From the NCBI GenBank assembly GCA_902776375.1, contig CACYPV010000001.1:1-64000 (forward strand): 64,000 bases of DNA. Direction: 5' to 3'. The translations under genes were made by a program, and so were the position numbers. Below are positions 1-7,405 of the stretch, in pieces. How positions within the stretch are numbered: the stretch's first letter is position 1; each line of letters begins with the position of its first letter. Source of the stretch: an uncultured Ruminococcus sp. (GTDB lineage: Bacteria; Bacillota; Clostridia; Oscillospirales; Acutalibacteraceae). A model generated the notes under the pieces. The model searched no databases and had not been told where the DNA came from. It was given only the letters and a program-made list of their open reading frames with translations.

Positions 1-30
1 ATCTTAGACAGCATACTTTGAAATTGAATT

Positions 31-97
31 GAACCGCCGTATGCCGAACGGCACGTACGGTGGTGTGAGAGGGCGGAATTATTCCGCCCTACTCGAT
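31..97 (+). mobile_element. 3' end of a group II intron (domains V and VI)
   Basis: Positions 33-64 fold as group II intron domain V: a stem with the conserved CCGTAT/GTACGG core, a 2-nt bulge (AC) on the 3' strand and a four-base GAAC cap. Positions 70-90 form a second perfect stem (AGGGCGGAAT/ATTCCGCCCT), as expected for domain VI, followed by the CTACTCGAT-type end usual for bacterial introns of this kind. The intron-encoded reverse transcriptase would lie left of the window. The 3' splice junction is estimated at about 97, the last base of the neighbouring minus-strand repressor gene. Identification rests on the fold and on recalled domain V consensus; the intron class is not assigned. 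Confidence 0.8.
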
Positions 98-465
98 TAT
101 GAATAGTCTTTTAAGTGCTTTTTTAGGGCGTTGAATGTCACCGGACTGATGACGTGCTCTATTTTGCACGCGTCATTCACGGCGGTCTCCTCGTCAACGC
201 CAAGCCTCATAAACAGCTCGCTCAAAACGGTGTGGCGTTCGTAGGTGCGCTCTGCTACCTCCAAGCCCGCTTCCGTCAGCTTTATTCCGCCGTCCTGACC
301 GACGGTGACAAAACCGCCGTCGCGCAGGATACTCATGGCGCGGCTGACGCTCGGCTTTGAGTAGCCAAGCTCTGCGCCGACGTCTATAGCGCGTACAAAG
401 CCCTTTTGCTTGCTGAGAACGTAAATAGTTTCAAGATACATCTCGCCTGATTCCTTAAGTACCAA
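97..465 (-). CDS. DtxR/MntR-family metal-dependent transcriptional repressor
   Basis: A 122-residue regulator: winged helix-turn-helix at about residues 22-60 (AELGYSKPSVSRAM recognition region) followed by a metal-binding dimerisation domain. Candidate metal ligands are M9, H78, C100, E103 and H104; this Met/Cys/Glu/His set matches iron-type DtxR/IdeR more than Bacillus MntR, but the short length without an SH3-like domain is MntR-like, so iron or manganese cannot be decided. A TTG start at 465 is chosen because GGAGGTG sits five bases upstream; the upstream TTG at 480 overlaps that site. The stop codon lies on the group II intron junction, so the intron probably inserted at the gene's very 3' end. 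No transporter target is adjacent. Confidence 0.9.
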   Translation of the reverse strand: MVLKESGEMYLETIYVLSKQKGFVRAIDVGAELGYSKPSVSRAMSILRDGGFVTVGQDGGIKLTEAGLEVAERTYERHTVLSELFMRLGVDEETAVNDACKIEHVISPVTFNALKKHLKDYS

Positions 466-494
466 AGCCTTCACCTCCAAGCTTTCACAGGCTC

Positions 495-523
495 ATTATA
501 GCATAATTTTATTCTGTTTGCAA
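495..523 (-). promoter_or_regulatory. Sigma-A promoter of the DtxR/MntR gene
   Basis: On the minus strand TTGCAA (518-523) and TATAAT (495-500) are separated by exactly 17 bases, about 30 bases upstream of the repressor start. Confidence 0.75.
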
Positions 524-581
524 GTGCGCATCGCTATTATTTTGCCATCTGTTGCGCTTGTGCACAGTTTTGTAAAAGAAA

Positions 582-613
582 GAACCGGGAACTCCGCTTG
601 GAGCCCCGGCTCG
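582..613 (-). terminator. Rho-independent terminator of the 623-2686 gene
   Basis: A GC-rich hairpin (GAGCCGGGG..TTCCCGGTTC on the minus strand, with an inner CTCC/GGAG stem) followed by TTTCTTTT, just after the hydrolase stop codon. Confidence 0.85.
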
Positions 614-622
614 TTCATTATA

Positions 623-2686
623 TCACTTGTGGCTGAATTGATAATTCATGTTCAATTTTTGCTCCATAAGGTCGGAGTTCATGTAGAACCAGTCCTCAAA
701 GTGACCTCTGTCATCCTTGTAACGGTGATCTTTGTTGGGGCCTGCCGACTGATAAAACGCCTTGTACCATACGGTGTGCTTGGGCTTTATGGAATACGCC
801 TTTGTTTTCATCTCGTAGGTTTGACCTACGGGCATAAAGATCTCCATTTTATCCTCTGTAAGGTAGGAGTAATAGCCTACTGCAAAGCCGGGGTCGCACT
901 TATGGATGACGCTCTTTTCAAGCTTTGCGCCGGTCACCTTGATATGCTCTGTTTTGCCGGTGCTGTCAAGCAGGGTAAGGGAGTTGTAGTCCTTGAAGGA
1001 TACTCTGCCCAGATCGGCGCAGTCTCTTAACGGAACGATGTTGATCTTGTTTGCGTTTGCGGAGTTGTGTGCGTCGATGTAGTAGTTATCCTGCGCTTCC
1101 ATATGAGCTATGGTAACGTCGAAGTCGTGGTTCTGGAAGACTGACGAGATGTTCAGCATTGTCGATACAAGCTCGTTGGGGCGCTCTATGTATACTTTTA
1201 CGAGTATGCTGAGCAGCGGATCCAGCGCGTCGCGGATCGCGTAAGCGTCTTTGTTTCCGGGCAGGGCTTCTTTGACCAGCTTATCGGCTTTCTCTTTACA
1301 TCCCGGTAATTGGCTGCAAAGCTTGCTGAGGAACAGATTTTTGGCGATCTTTCCCAAGTCTTCATTTTTGATCGCGTCTACGTCGCTCATGAACGCCAGC
1401 AGGAATTTGGATACGCCGTCCTGAAGATACTTGCAGTAATTCGCACGGTTGCCTATGTTCCTTGTGGTCTCTTCGAGCACGAGGGTCGTTGCGATGTTCG
1501 AGTCATAATTGATCTTTTTGGTGTCCGCTTCAAATATGGGGTTTTTGCCGTTTTTAGCGTCGCTTGTTGCGGACGATGACAGCTTTGTTATAAGGGACGC
1601 CGCGTTCTTGATCGGAAGGTTGTACATCTTGAACTCATCGGCGGAGTAGCCGCTCCACGGATGACCGTTCTTTTCATACATGACCTTCATGGTGTTGCGG
1701 TTATCGGCAAAGCCTTTGGCGTCAAAAAACTTGGTGGTTATGTACTTGTCTGTTCCAAAGCGGGTAAAGCCGAATTCGCTCATAGCTACCTTGGGAACAA
1801 GGTCGTTGGGGTTTACTATGTTCCAAATGTTGTTGTAGATCTGATCTCCGGGGAGTTTGACGTTCTTTGAGTTGTAGTTTGCGCCCTGCGGAGCCTCAAA
1901 GGTGTAGGCGTAAAGGTCGTCGTGGGTGAGGGTCGCGCCGCTTGTGAATATCTTTTCCTTCTTGTCTATCTTGTTGTCGAGCAAGCCCGCCGTGAGGTTT
2001 GAGGTAGCTCCGCCGCGCGAGAAGCCCGCTATCCATAACTTGATCTTTCCGTTGATGTTGTTGGCGGAAATGTAATCGTTGAGGAACTTTATGGTCTTGT
2101 TGGCGGCGTTGTACCAGCCCTCGTGCATGTAGTCGGATTTGGTTCCGTCGCCCAGATAAACGTTGTTGCCCCATTCGCGGAAGTATCCGCCGGAGCGTAA
2201 GCCTACGCCGATTACGGTGTAGTCGCCGACCTTCTTCTGAGCCGCCGCCACGCCGATGGTGTCAAACGCGCTTCTCTTTGTATAGTCCTCATTTGCCTTG
2301 AAATCCTTAAAGCCTATCGTGTTGAAAAAGCCGTTCAGTCTTTCGGGCTGTGAAAGGTACCAGTTGCTGTCGGTTACACTCTTGGGGCTGTTAAGCGGGA
2401 CCGTGTAGTTTGTCATTATGCAGGACAGGGTCGCCAGATGCGGGTCGTACTGTGACGAGGGGCGTTTGAAATATTCGTCCGAATAATAAATTGTGTCGCC
2501 CTTGTATTTCAGCATCGTCACCTTGTCGGCAACGGACGCCGCCGAGGCGCTTGTAAAAGCTACCGCCGTTATTGAGAAGGCGGTTATCACGGAAAGTATC
2601 ACCGCGACTATCCTTGTATTGACTTTTGTTTTTGCCATTGTTGTTTCTGTGTTGGTTATTGTGGTTGTGGTTGTTTGAGCTTTCAT
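623..2686 (-). CDS. Secreted alpha/beta-hydrolase (lipase-like) protein
   Basis: A 687-residue protein with a long N-region (Thr-rich, then a hydrophobic segment IVAVILSVITAFSITAVAF ending in ASAAS) that fits a signal peptide of about 50 residues. GFSRGG near residue 221 is the GxSxG nucleophile elbow of alpha/beta-hydrolases and lies after a strand-like LWIAG, as in class 3 lipases. A downstream APQGANY and NIVNPNDLVPKV resemble the Asp/His-bearing part of lipase-3-like folds. Start 2686 is chosen because AAAGGA lies ten bases upstream; an upstream in-frame ATG at 2770 lacks a good site. Exported esterase/lipase is likely; the substrate is unknown. Confidence 0.8.
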   Translation of the reverse strand: MKAQTTTTTITNTETTMAKTKVNTRIVAVILSVITAFSITAVAFTSASAASVADKVTMLKYKGDTIYYSDEYFKRPSSQYDPHLATLSCIMTNYTVPLNSPKSVTDSNWYLSQPERLNGFFNTIGFKDFKANEDYTKRSAFDTIGVAAAQKKVGDYTVIGVGLRSGGYFREWGNNVYLGDGTKSDYMHEGWYNAANKTIKFLNDYISANNINGKIKLWIAGFSRGGATSNLTAGLLDNKIDKKEKIFTSGATLTHDDLYAYTFEAPQGANYNSKNVKLPGDQIYNNIWNIVNPNDLVPKVAMSEFGFTRFGTDKYITTKFFDAKGFADNRNTMKVMYEKNGHPWSGYSADEFKMYNLPIKNAASLITKLSSSATSDAKNGKNPIFEADTKKINYDSNIATTLVLEETTRNIGNRANYCKYLQDGVSKFLLAFMSDVDAIKNEDLGKIAKNLFLSKLCSQLPGCKEKADKLVKEALPGNKDAYAIRDALDPLLSILVKVYIERPNELVSTMLNISSVFQNHDFDVTIAHMEAQDNYYIDAHNSANANKINIVPLRDCADLGRVSFKDYNSLTLLDSTGKTEHIKVTGAKLEKSVIHKCDPGFAVGYYSYLTEDKMEIFMPVGQTYEMKTKAYSIKPKHTVWYKAFYQSAGPNKDHRYKDDRGHFEDWFYMNSDLMEQKLNMNYQFSHK

Positions 2687-2872
2687 GATTAACATCCTTT
2701 CTGTGCGTTGATTTATTTTGTTGTCTGTATTGTACCAGGTCAATATTGACAGCATCTTTACAGATTTCAAAGTTTTTTAAAATTATTTGAAATTTTTTGA
2801 AAATTTTTTTAAAACCGCGATATAAATGATTAAATAACAGTAATATATATGTAAATATATTTTGCCCTTCGG

Positions 2873-2901
2873 TTGACTTTTCAAAACATCTATTGTATAA
2901 T
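2873..2901 (+). promoter_or_regulatory. Strong sigma-A promoter for the lipoprotein-dockerin pair
   Basis: TTGACT (2873-2878), 17-base spacer, TATAAT (2896-2901). The 2771-2941 intergenic stretch is otherwise AT-rich and contains no other feature I can support. Confidence 0.85.
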
Positions 2902-2965
2902 AGACTAAATAATTATGTTATGATAAGTATTATTATACGCATTGCCGACCGCAAGGGTGAAAATC

Positions 2966-3502
2966 ATGTCAAAAATCAGTATTATATTGGCGATATTGCT
3001 TGTCGCTTTTACTCTATGTCTGTCGGGATGCGGCAAAAATGAAGATTCCGGCACGGCTTCCCCGCAAAGCGGAACAAAGCAGTCGTCCGCTGAAAAGCAG
3101 CAGACGTCAGCCGATAAGGGAGCTTCCTCGGTGAGCGGCGGCAAAACCGCGTCGAGCGGCGAAACCGAAAAGCAGAACAGCGGCGGCGATAAGTCCGGCG
3201 CGCAGTCGGGCGGCGGTTCAGCGAGCGCGCAAAACAGCTCGGCTGAGTCCGCACCGCAGAAAAACGGCGGCTCGGCGACCGGCGGCAGCGCTTCGTCCGC
3301 ACCCAAAAGCGGCGAAAGCTCGGCTTCAAAGAACGGCGAAAGCTCGGCTTCAAAGAACGGCGAAAGCTCGGCAACAGCCGGCAAAGCAAGCCAAAGCGCC
3401 GACAATCAAAGCACGCAGCCCGATAACGCCCGTCCAACTCAGGCCGCGCCCGAAAGCCCGAAGAACAACGATAACGCCGAGGTGAATTTTAATGACCTTT
3501 AG
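2966..3502 (+). CDS. Ser/Ala/Lys-rich lipoprotein, low complexity
   Basis: A 178-residue protein with a lipoprotein signal peptide (hydrophobic ISIILAILLVAFTLCLSG, lipobox LSGC). The mature part is almost wholly Ser, Ala, Gly, Lys, Glu and Asn with no recognisable fold and includes a tandem SSASKNGE unit near 3313-3366. It is probably an extended spacer anchored in the outer leaflet of the membrane. ATG 2966 follows AAGGGTG; the earlier TTG has no such site. Its 3' end overlaps the dockerin gene by 11 bases, so the two are likely translated together. Function unknown. Confidence 0.85.
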   Translation: MSKISIILAILLVAFTLCLSGCGKNEDSGTASPQSGTKQSSAEKQQTSADKGASSVSGGKTASSGETEKQNSGGDKSGAQSGGGSASAQNSSAESAPQKNGGSATGGSASSAPKSGESSASKNGESSASKNGESSATAGKASQSADNQSTQPDNARPTQAAPESPKNNDNAEVNFNDL

Positions 3503-3911
3503 TAGACTGCGCGGGCTCAAAACTGCTTTTATAAGCGCCGCAGTTTTGACTGTTGCAGGTGTTTTCTGCACCCTCGCGCTGACTCTCACAGGCTCCGCGG
3601 CAGCTGCCGGCGGGACTATACTTGGTGACGCCGACGGCGACGGAGAGGTCACGATAAGCGACGTGACCTGCATACAAAGGGCGCTCGCCGAATGGACTGA
3701 CAGCAGCTGCTCCGAAAAAGCCGCTGATATCGACGGCAACGGCAAACTCGAGATAACAGACGCCACCTTGCTGCAGCAGTGGCTGGCAGAAATGAATGTG
3801 GCATATTCGATCGGCGAAGAGCTTGAACAGCCTGCGGAAACAAGCGCGGCTGTTACGACGCAAAGCGCGACAGACCCCGATGGCTGGGGACGAGAGATCT
3901 ACCGGCCTTGA
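3492..3911 (+). CDS. Small secreted type I dockerin protein
   Basis: 139 residues: an Arg/Lys N-terminus, a hydrophobic export segment (residues 12-38, ending SAAAAG) and then a complete dockerin with two calcium-binding repeats: GDADGDGEVTISDVTCIQRA at about 45 and ADIDGNGKLEITDATLLQQW at about 78. Spacing of Asp/Asn and the Leu/Ile-Gln/Arg helices match dockerin I. No catalytic module is attached, so it may be an adaptor or a regulatory plug for a cohesin. It overlaps the preceding lipoprotein by 11 bases. Dockerins bind cohesins in Ruminococcus cellulosomes or amylosomes; no cohesin is in this window. Confidence 0.9.
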   Translation: MTFSRLRGLKTAFISAAVLTVAGVFCTLALTLTGSAAAAGGTILGDADGDGEVTISDVTCIQRALAEWTDSSCSEKAADIDGNGKLEITDATLLQQWLAEMNVAYSIGEELEQPAETSAAVTTQSATDPDGWGREIYRP

Positions 3912-3946
3912 TCCGGCAGATATTTAAGTGATATGGAGAACGTTAT

Positions 3947-4105
3947 ATGAAGCCCGAATACGAGCGCACATATCTTACGATCACAGAATTTGATAAAATG
4001 GATGTTATCACCACATCCGCTGCTCCGGAGAATCCGATGACTTTCGGAGCCGAAAAAGAAAATGCCTACCGTGATTTCAGAAAATTCGGAGGGTCATGGT
4101 TCTGA
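3947..4105 (+). CDS. Small orphan protein, 52 residues
   Basis: ATG 3947 is preceded by GGAG at eight bases and the frame is open to TGA at 4103. The peptide has no signal sequence or membrane segment; it contains ITEFDKMDVITTSAAPENP and a Tyr/Phe/Arg-rich C-terminus ending in GSWF. Short clostridial orphans with a similar 'D-V-I-T-T-S' core are familiar to me, but I cannot name a family. It lies 35 bases after the dockerin gene on the same strand, so probably shares its transcript. Confidence 0.6.
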   Translation: MKPEYERTYLTITEFDKMDVITTSAAPENPMTFGAEKENAYRDFRKFGGSWF

Positions 4106-4155
4106 TGCAAAATATAACAGGCGTACTGCGCTTTTTTGAATCAAGATATGACTAT

Positions 4156-4183
4156 GCGGCGTTTGTGACACACGCAAACGCCG
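4156..4183 (+). terminator. Possible terminator after the 3947 ORF
   Basis: A perfect ten-base stem GCGGCGTTTG / CAAACGCCGC with an eight-base loop. The following bases (TGTGTTGTATT) are only partly T-rich, so termination is plausible but not clear. Confidence 0.5.
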
Positions 4184-4225
4184 CTGTGTTGTATTAACAA
4201 GTATGCATTCTTGAAGGAGGAGCTC

Positions 4226-5305
4226 ATGAAGCAAAAGCTGAGAATACTGCTGGTGATCCTTACGGGTCTGCTGTTTACCGTGTATTCCGCGTATAATGTT
4301 TTTGTCATATTCAAAGACTACAAGGAATTGGCTATGGAGGACATGCTTGTCCTTTCCTTCGTCGTGCTGCTTTTCGGCGTGTTCGCCTTCTTCGCGTTCA
4401 CGGCGGAGGTAAAGAGCTTTAGGTTCCTTGTGATGCGAAGGCTGGCGTTTATTTCTGCCTTTATGGCTATGTTCCTGCTAAAGCTGCGCATGCTCGACAA
4501 GGTTGTGGCGTACTTTGATATTACAAAGCCCGACAGCGTTATGTACTACTGCGCGTATATCGCTACGCAGGTGGCGCTGCTGATTTTGGCTATCTACTAC
4601 GCCTTTATCCGTCAAAACCTTCCGCACCACCGCAAGGCGTCCGTTATCCTTCCGCTGACGGCAATGCTTTTGTTCATATGCAGCTTTGTTATGGAGGGCA
4701 TGCTCTACTTTATGTACAACATCGGCTTGGAGGCAAACGAGCTGAGGACACTGGTGATACGTCCGGTGTTTTACATGGCGTTCATACTTTTGTCGGCTTA
4801 TTTTCTGTTTCCGCCGGAGCTGGACACCGGCCTCGATTACATGGCGCCCGACGATTCCGAGATGATCGCGGCGGACGACATCGATTTCATGCCGCCCGAG
4901 GGAAGCGAGTTTTTGCCGCTTGACAACAGCGAGCTTGTCGCGCCGGTCGATGCCGATGATCTTCCGTTTGGAAACCCCGTGTATGTTGAGCAGAACAGAA
5001 ACGACTTTATAGCGGCAGACGGCATTGAGGAGATCCCGCTTGAAGACACCGCCTTTGCCAAGCAGAACAGAGTAGATTTTATAGCGGCAGGCAACTTTGA
5101 CGATACCCCGATGGAGGAAAGCGCCTCCGCTATGCATAACAGGGAAGATTTTATCATGCCCAACAACGAGGAATACATCCCGAACATGGATCCCGAGTTT
5201 TTCAAACCGGGCAGAAGGGAGTTTATCGCGCCCGATGACGACGAGGAGTATGTGGCGCCCATCGACCCCGAATACACGAATCAAAAGGGAACCGAACTGA
5301 TTTGA
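4226..5305 (+). CDS. Multi-pass membrane protein with acidic tandem-repeat tail
   Basis: 359 residues. The first ~200 contain about six hydrophobic helices (e.g. ILLVILTGLLFTVYSAYNVF, MLVLSFVVLLFGVFAFFAF, VALLILAIYYAFI, VFYMAFILLSAYFLF). The last ~155 form a soluble, strongly acidic tail with four or more degenerate ~26-residue repeats built around (Q/H)NR-x-DFIAA and ending PDDDEEYVAPIDPEY. AAGGAGG five bases upstream fixes ATG 4226. I do not recognise the family. The tail is probably cytoplasmic or a binding surface; a role in protein-protein contact is inference only. Confidence 0.8.
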   Translation: MKQKLRILLVILTGLLFTVYSAYNVFVIFKDYKELAMEDMLVLSFVVLLFGVFAFFAFTAEVKSFRFLVMRRLAFISAFMAMFLLKLRMLDKVVAYFDITKPDSVMYYCAYIATQVALLILAIYYAFIRQNLPHHRKASVILPLTAMLLFICSFVMEGMLYFMYNIGLEANELRTLVIRPVFYMAFILLSAYFLFPPELDTGLDYMAPDDSEMIAADDIDFMPPEGSEFLPLDNSELVAPVDADDLPFGNPVYVEQNRNDFIAADGIEEIPLEDTAFAKQNRVDFIAAGNFDDTPMEESASAMHNREDFIMPNNEEYIPNMDPEFFKPGRREFIAPDDDEEYVAPIDPEYTNQKGTELI

Positions 5306-5353
5306 TACAATAAAACCGACGCTCATTTTAAGCCTTGCAGATAAAACAAAAAC

Positions 5354-5384
5354 AGCCGCCGTCAAACTGAACAGCGGCTTTTTT
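5354..5384 (+). terminator. Rho-independent terminator
   Basis: AGCCGC...GCGGCT stem followed by TTTTTT, 50 bases after the membrane-protein stop. Confidence 0.85.
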
Positions 5385-5469
5385 GCGTTGTTTAATATAA
5401 CACAAATGCGCGAATAATAAGCCGCCTTTCGGCAATACTTCTTTTATAGAATATTGTCGGAGGTAAAAC

Positions 5470-6252
5470 ATGCAGTACGGAAAGGTCGAGATCTGCGGGG
5501 TGAATACCTCGCGGCTCAAGGTGCTCAGCGAGGACAGGAAGCGCGAGCTGCTCAAAACCATAAAAAGCGGTACGCCCGCCGAGCGCAAACGCGCGCGTGA
5601 TGAGATGATAAGCGGCAACCTGCGGCTGGTGCTTTCGGTCATCCGGCGGTTCACCGGCAGGGGAGAGAACCCCGACGATCTGTTTCAGGTGGGCGTTATC
5701 GGGCTTATAAAGGCTATCGACAACTTTGACCCCAAGCTCGACGTGCGCTTTTCAACCTACGGCGTCCCGATGATAATCGGCGAAATAAGGCGTTATCTGC
5801 GCGACAACAACGCCGTGCGGGTCTCGCGGTCTATGCGCGACACCGCCTACCGCGCCATGCAGATAAAGGAGCAGCTGACCACGCGCAACAACCGCGAGCC
5901 TACGGTTGAGGAGATAGCCAAGATAATGGACATGCCCAAGGAGAATGTGGTGCTGGCGCTTGAGGCGGTGGTAGAGCCTGTGTCGCTCTACGAGCCGGTG
6001 TTCTCAGACGGCAGCGACACCGTGTACGTCATGGATCAAATCGGCGACCAGAACGACGACCGCATGTGGCTGGAGGAGCTGGCACTGCGCGAGGCGATAA
6101 CCAACCTTTCACCGCGTGAAAAGCGGATAATCGCGCTCCGGTTTTTTCAGGGCAAGACCCAAATGGAGGTAGCCGCCGAGATAGGCATTTCGCAGGCGCA
6201 GGTCAGCCGCATCGAGAAAAACGCGTTGACCGCTATCAAAGACAACATGTAA
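5470..6252 (+). CDS. sigG: RNA polymerase sporulation sigma factor SigG
   Basis: 260 residues, the normal length for sigma-G. The diagnostic N-terminus VEICGVNTSRLKVL (anti-sigma-binding segment) is present, followed by region 2 (NLRLVLSVIRRFTGRGENPDDLFQVG, promoter-melting FSTYGVPMIIGEIRRYLRDN), region 3 and the region 4 helix-turn-helix (GKTQMEVAAEIGISQAQVSRIEK). Directs late forespore transcription. In Bacillus it follows sigE; here it stands alone between terminators. RBS GGAGG is nine bases upstream. Identity with family members is very clear. Confidence 0.97.
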   Translation: MQYGKVEICGVNTSRLKVLSEDRKRELLKTIKSGTPAERKRARDEMISGNLRLVLSVIRRFTGRGENPDDLFQVGVIGLIKAIDNFDPKLDVRFSTYGVPMIIGEIRRYLRDNNAVRVSRSMRDTAYRAMQIKEQLTTRNNREPTVEEIAKIMDMPKENVVLALEAVVEPVSLYEPVFSDGSDTVYVMDQIGDQNDDRMWLEELALREAITNLSPREKRIIALRFFQGKTQMEVAAEIGISQAQVSRIEKNALTAIKDNM

Positions 6253-6263
6253 AGCTGAAAAAA

Positions 6264-6305
6264 GCCCTGTGCCGACGCAAAATCGGTATGGGGCAAAACT
6301 TTATT
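6264..6305 (+). terminator. Probable terminator of sigG
   Basis: A 12-pair stem GCCCTGTGCCGA / TCGGTATGGGGC (with G-T pairs) and CGCAAAA loop, followed by AAAACTTTATTTATTT. Confidence 0.6.
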
Positions 6306-6325
6306 TATTTGGTTTGCGCTTTTCC

Positions 6326-6354
6326 TTGATAATCGAAAAAAACTGTGTTATACT
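6326..6354 (+). promoter_or_regulatory. Sigma-A promoter of the ABC-2 exporter operon
   Basis: TTGATA (6326-6331), 17-base spacer, TATACT (6349-6354); start codon 47 bases downstream. Confidence 0.75.
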
Positions 6355-6400
6355 GGGTTATTATTACTTGATTTCGCGCAAAGCATAAGGGGGTATGGAT

Positions 6401-7405
6401 ATGATATATGTCGACAAGCTGAGGAAGGAATTTAAAAAGACCGTCAAGGATCCCGGGCTAAAGGGCAGCATAAAGTCGCTGTTCCGTCCAAAGTCCGAGA
6501 AGATCATCGCGGTGCGCGATATAAGCTTTGATGTTGCCGAGGGCGAGATACTGGGCTTTATAGGCCCCAACGGAGCAGGCAAAAGCACGGTGATAAAAAT
6601 GCTGACGGGCATCCTTACGCCCACCTCGGGAAGCTGCACCATCAACGGCAAAAACCCCACGCAAAACCGCAAAGCCTACGTAAAGGAGATAGGCGTTGTG
6701 TTCGGTCAGCGCACCCAGCTTTGGTGGGACCTGCCGCTGCGCGAGACCTACGGCGTGCTGAAGGAGATATACGAAGTCCCCGACGACCGCTACAAAAAGC
6801 GCATGGCGTTCCTCAACGAGGTGCTCGAGCTTGACGATTTCATTTCAAGCCCCGTCCGCACGCTTTCGCTCGGTCAGCGCATGAGGGCGGATATAGCCGC
6901 GTCGCTGCTTCACAGCCCGAAGGTGCTCTTTTTGGACGAGCCCACGATCGGTCTTGACGTGGTGGTAAAGGACAACATCCGCAAGGCTATCGAGCACATC
7001 AATGAGCAGGAGAAAACCACCGTCATCCTCACCACGCATGACCTCGCGGACATCGAGCAGCTCTCAAAGCGGATAGTCATGATCGACAAGGGCTCCAAGG
7101 TCTTTGACGGCACCATCGCGGAGCTCAAATCGAAGTACGGGCAGATACGCGAGCTCTATTTTGAGAGCGACTGCAAAAATCCGGAGCAGACGCTCGCCTA
7201 TGACAAGCGATTCTCTCTCGGCGGGGACGACCTGAGCGTTGAGACCGAGGGCAATTCGGTGAAGGTGCGCTTCAACAGCTCGATCGTGCCGGTGTCCGAC
7301 ATGCTGTCATACACGCTAGGCAAAATAAACATCAGCGACATAAGCGTAAAGGACGCGGACATCGAGGAGATAATCCGCAGGCTTTACGGTCAGGGGGTGG
7401 AATGA
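6401..7405 (+). CDS. ABC-2 type exporter, ATP-binding subunit
   Basis: 334 residues with a single nucleotide-binding domain: Walker A GPNGAGKST near residue 56, Q-loop in VFGQRTQLWWDLPLRE, signature LSLGQRMRAD, Walker B VLFLDEPTIGLD and switch His in ILTTHD. The N-terminal VDKLRKEFKK and the C-terminal regulatory-type extension place it with the COG4586 ATPases that pair with two dissimilar ABC-2 permeases. ATG 6401 is preferred over 6395 because GGGGG is seven bases upstream of it. It energises the two membrane subunits encoded directly after it; substrate unknown. Confidence 0.9.
   Translation: MIYVDKLRKEFKKTVKDPGLKGSIKSLFRPKSEKIIAVRDISFDVAEGEILGFIGPNGAGKSTVIKMLTGILTPTSGSCTINGKNPTQNRKAYVKEIGVVFGQRTQLWWDLPLRETYGVLKEIYEVPDDRYKKRMAFLNEVLELDDFISSPVRTLSLGQRMRADIAASLLHSPKVLFLDEPTIGLDVVVKDNIRKAIEHINEQEKTTVILTTHDLADIEQLSKRIVMIDKGSKVFDGTIAELKSKYGQIRELYFESDCKNPEQTLAYDKRFSLGGDDLSVETEGNSVKVRFNSSIVPVSDMLSYTLGKINISDISVKDADIEEIIRRLYGQGVE

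Noticed and set aside
70..90. Hairpin as a terminator of the repressor gene
   Set aside because: It is better explained as domain VI of the group II intron; it lacks a T-tail on either strand.
4478..5365. 295-residue minus-strand frame opposite the acidic-tail membrane protein
   Set aside because: Repeat-rich because the sense gene is repeat-rich; no start signal.
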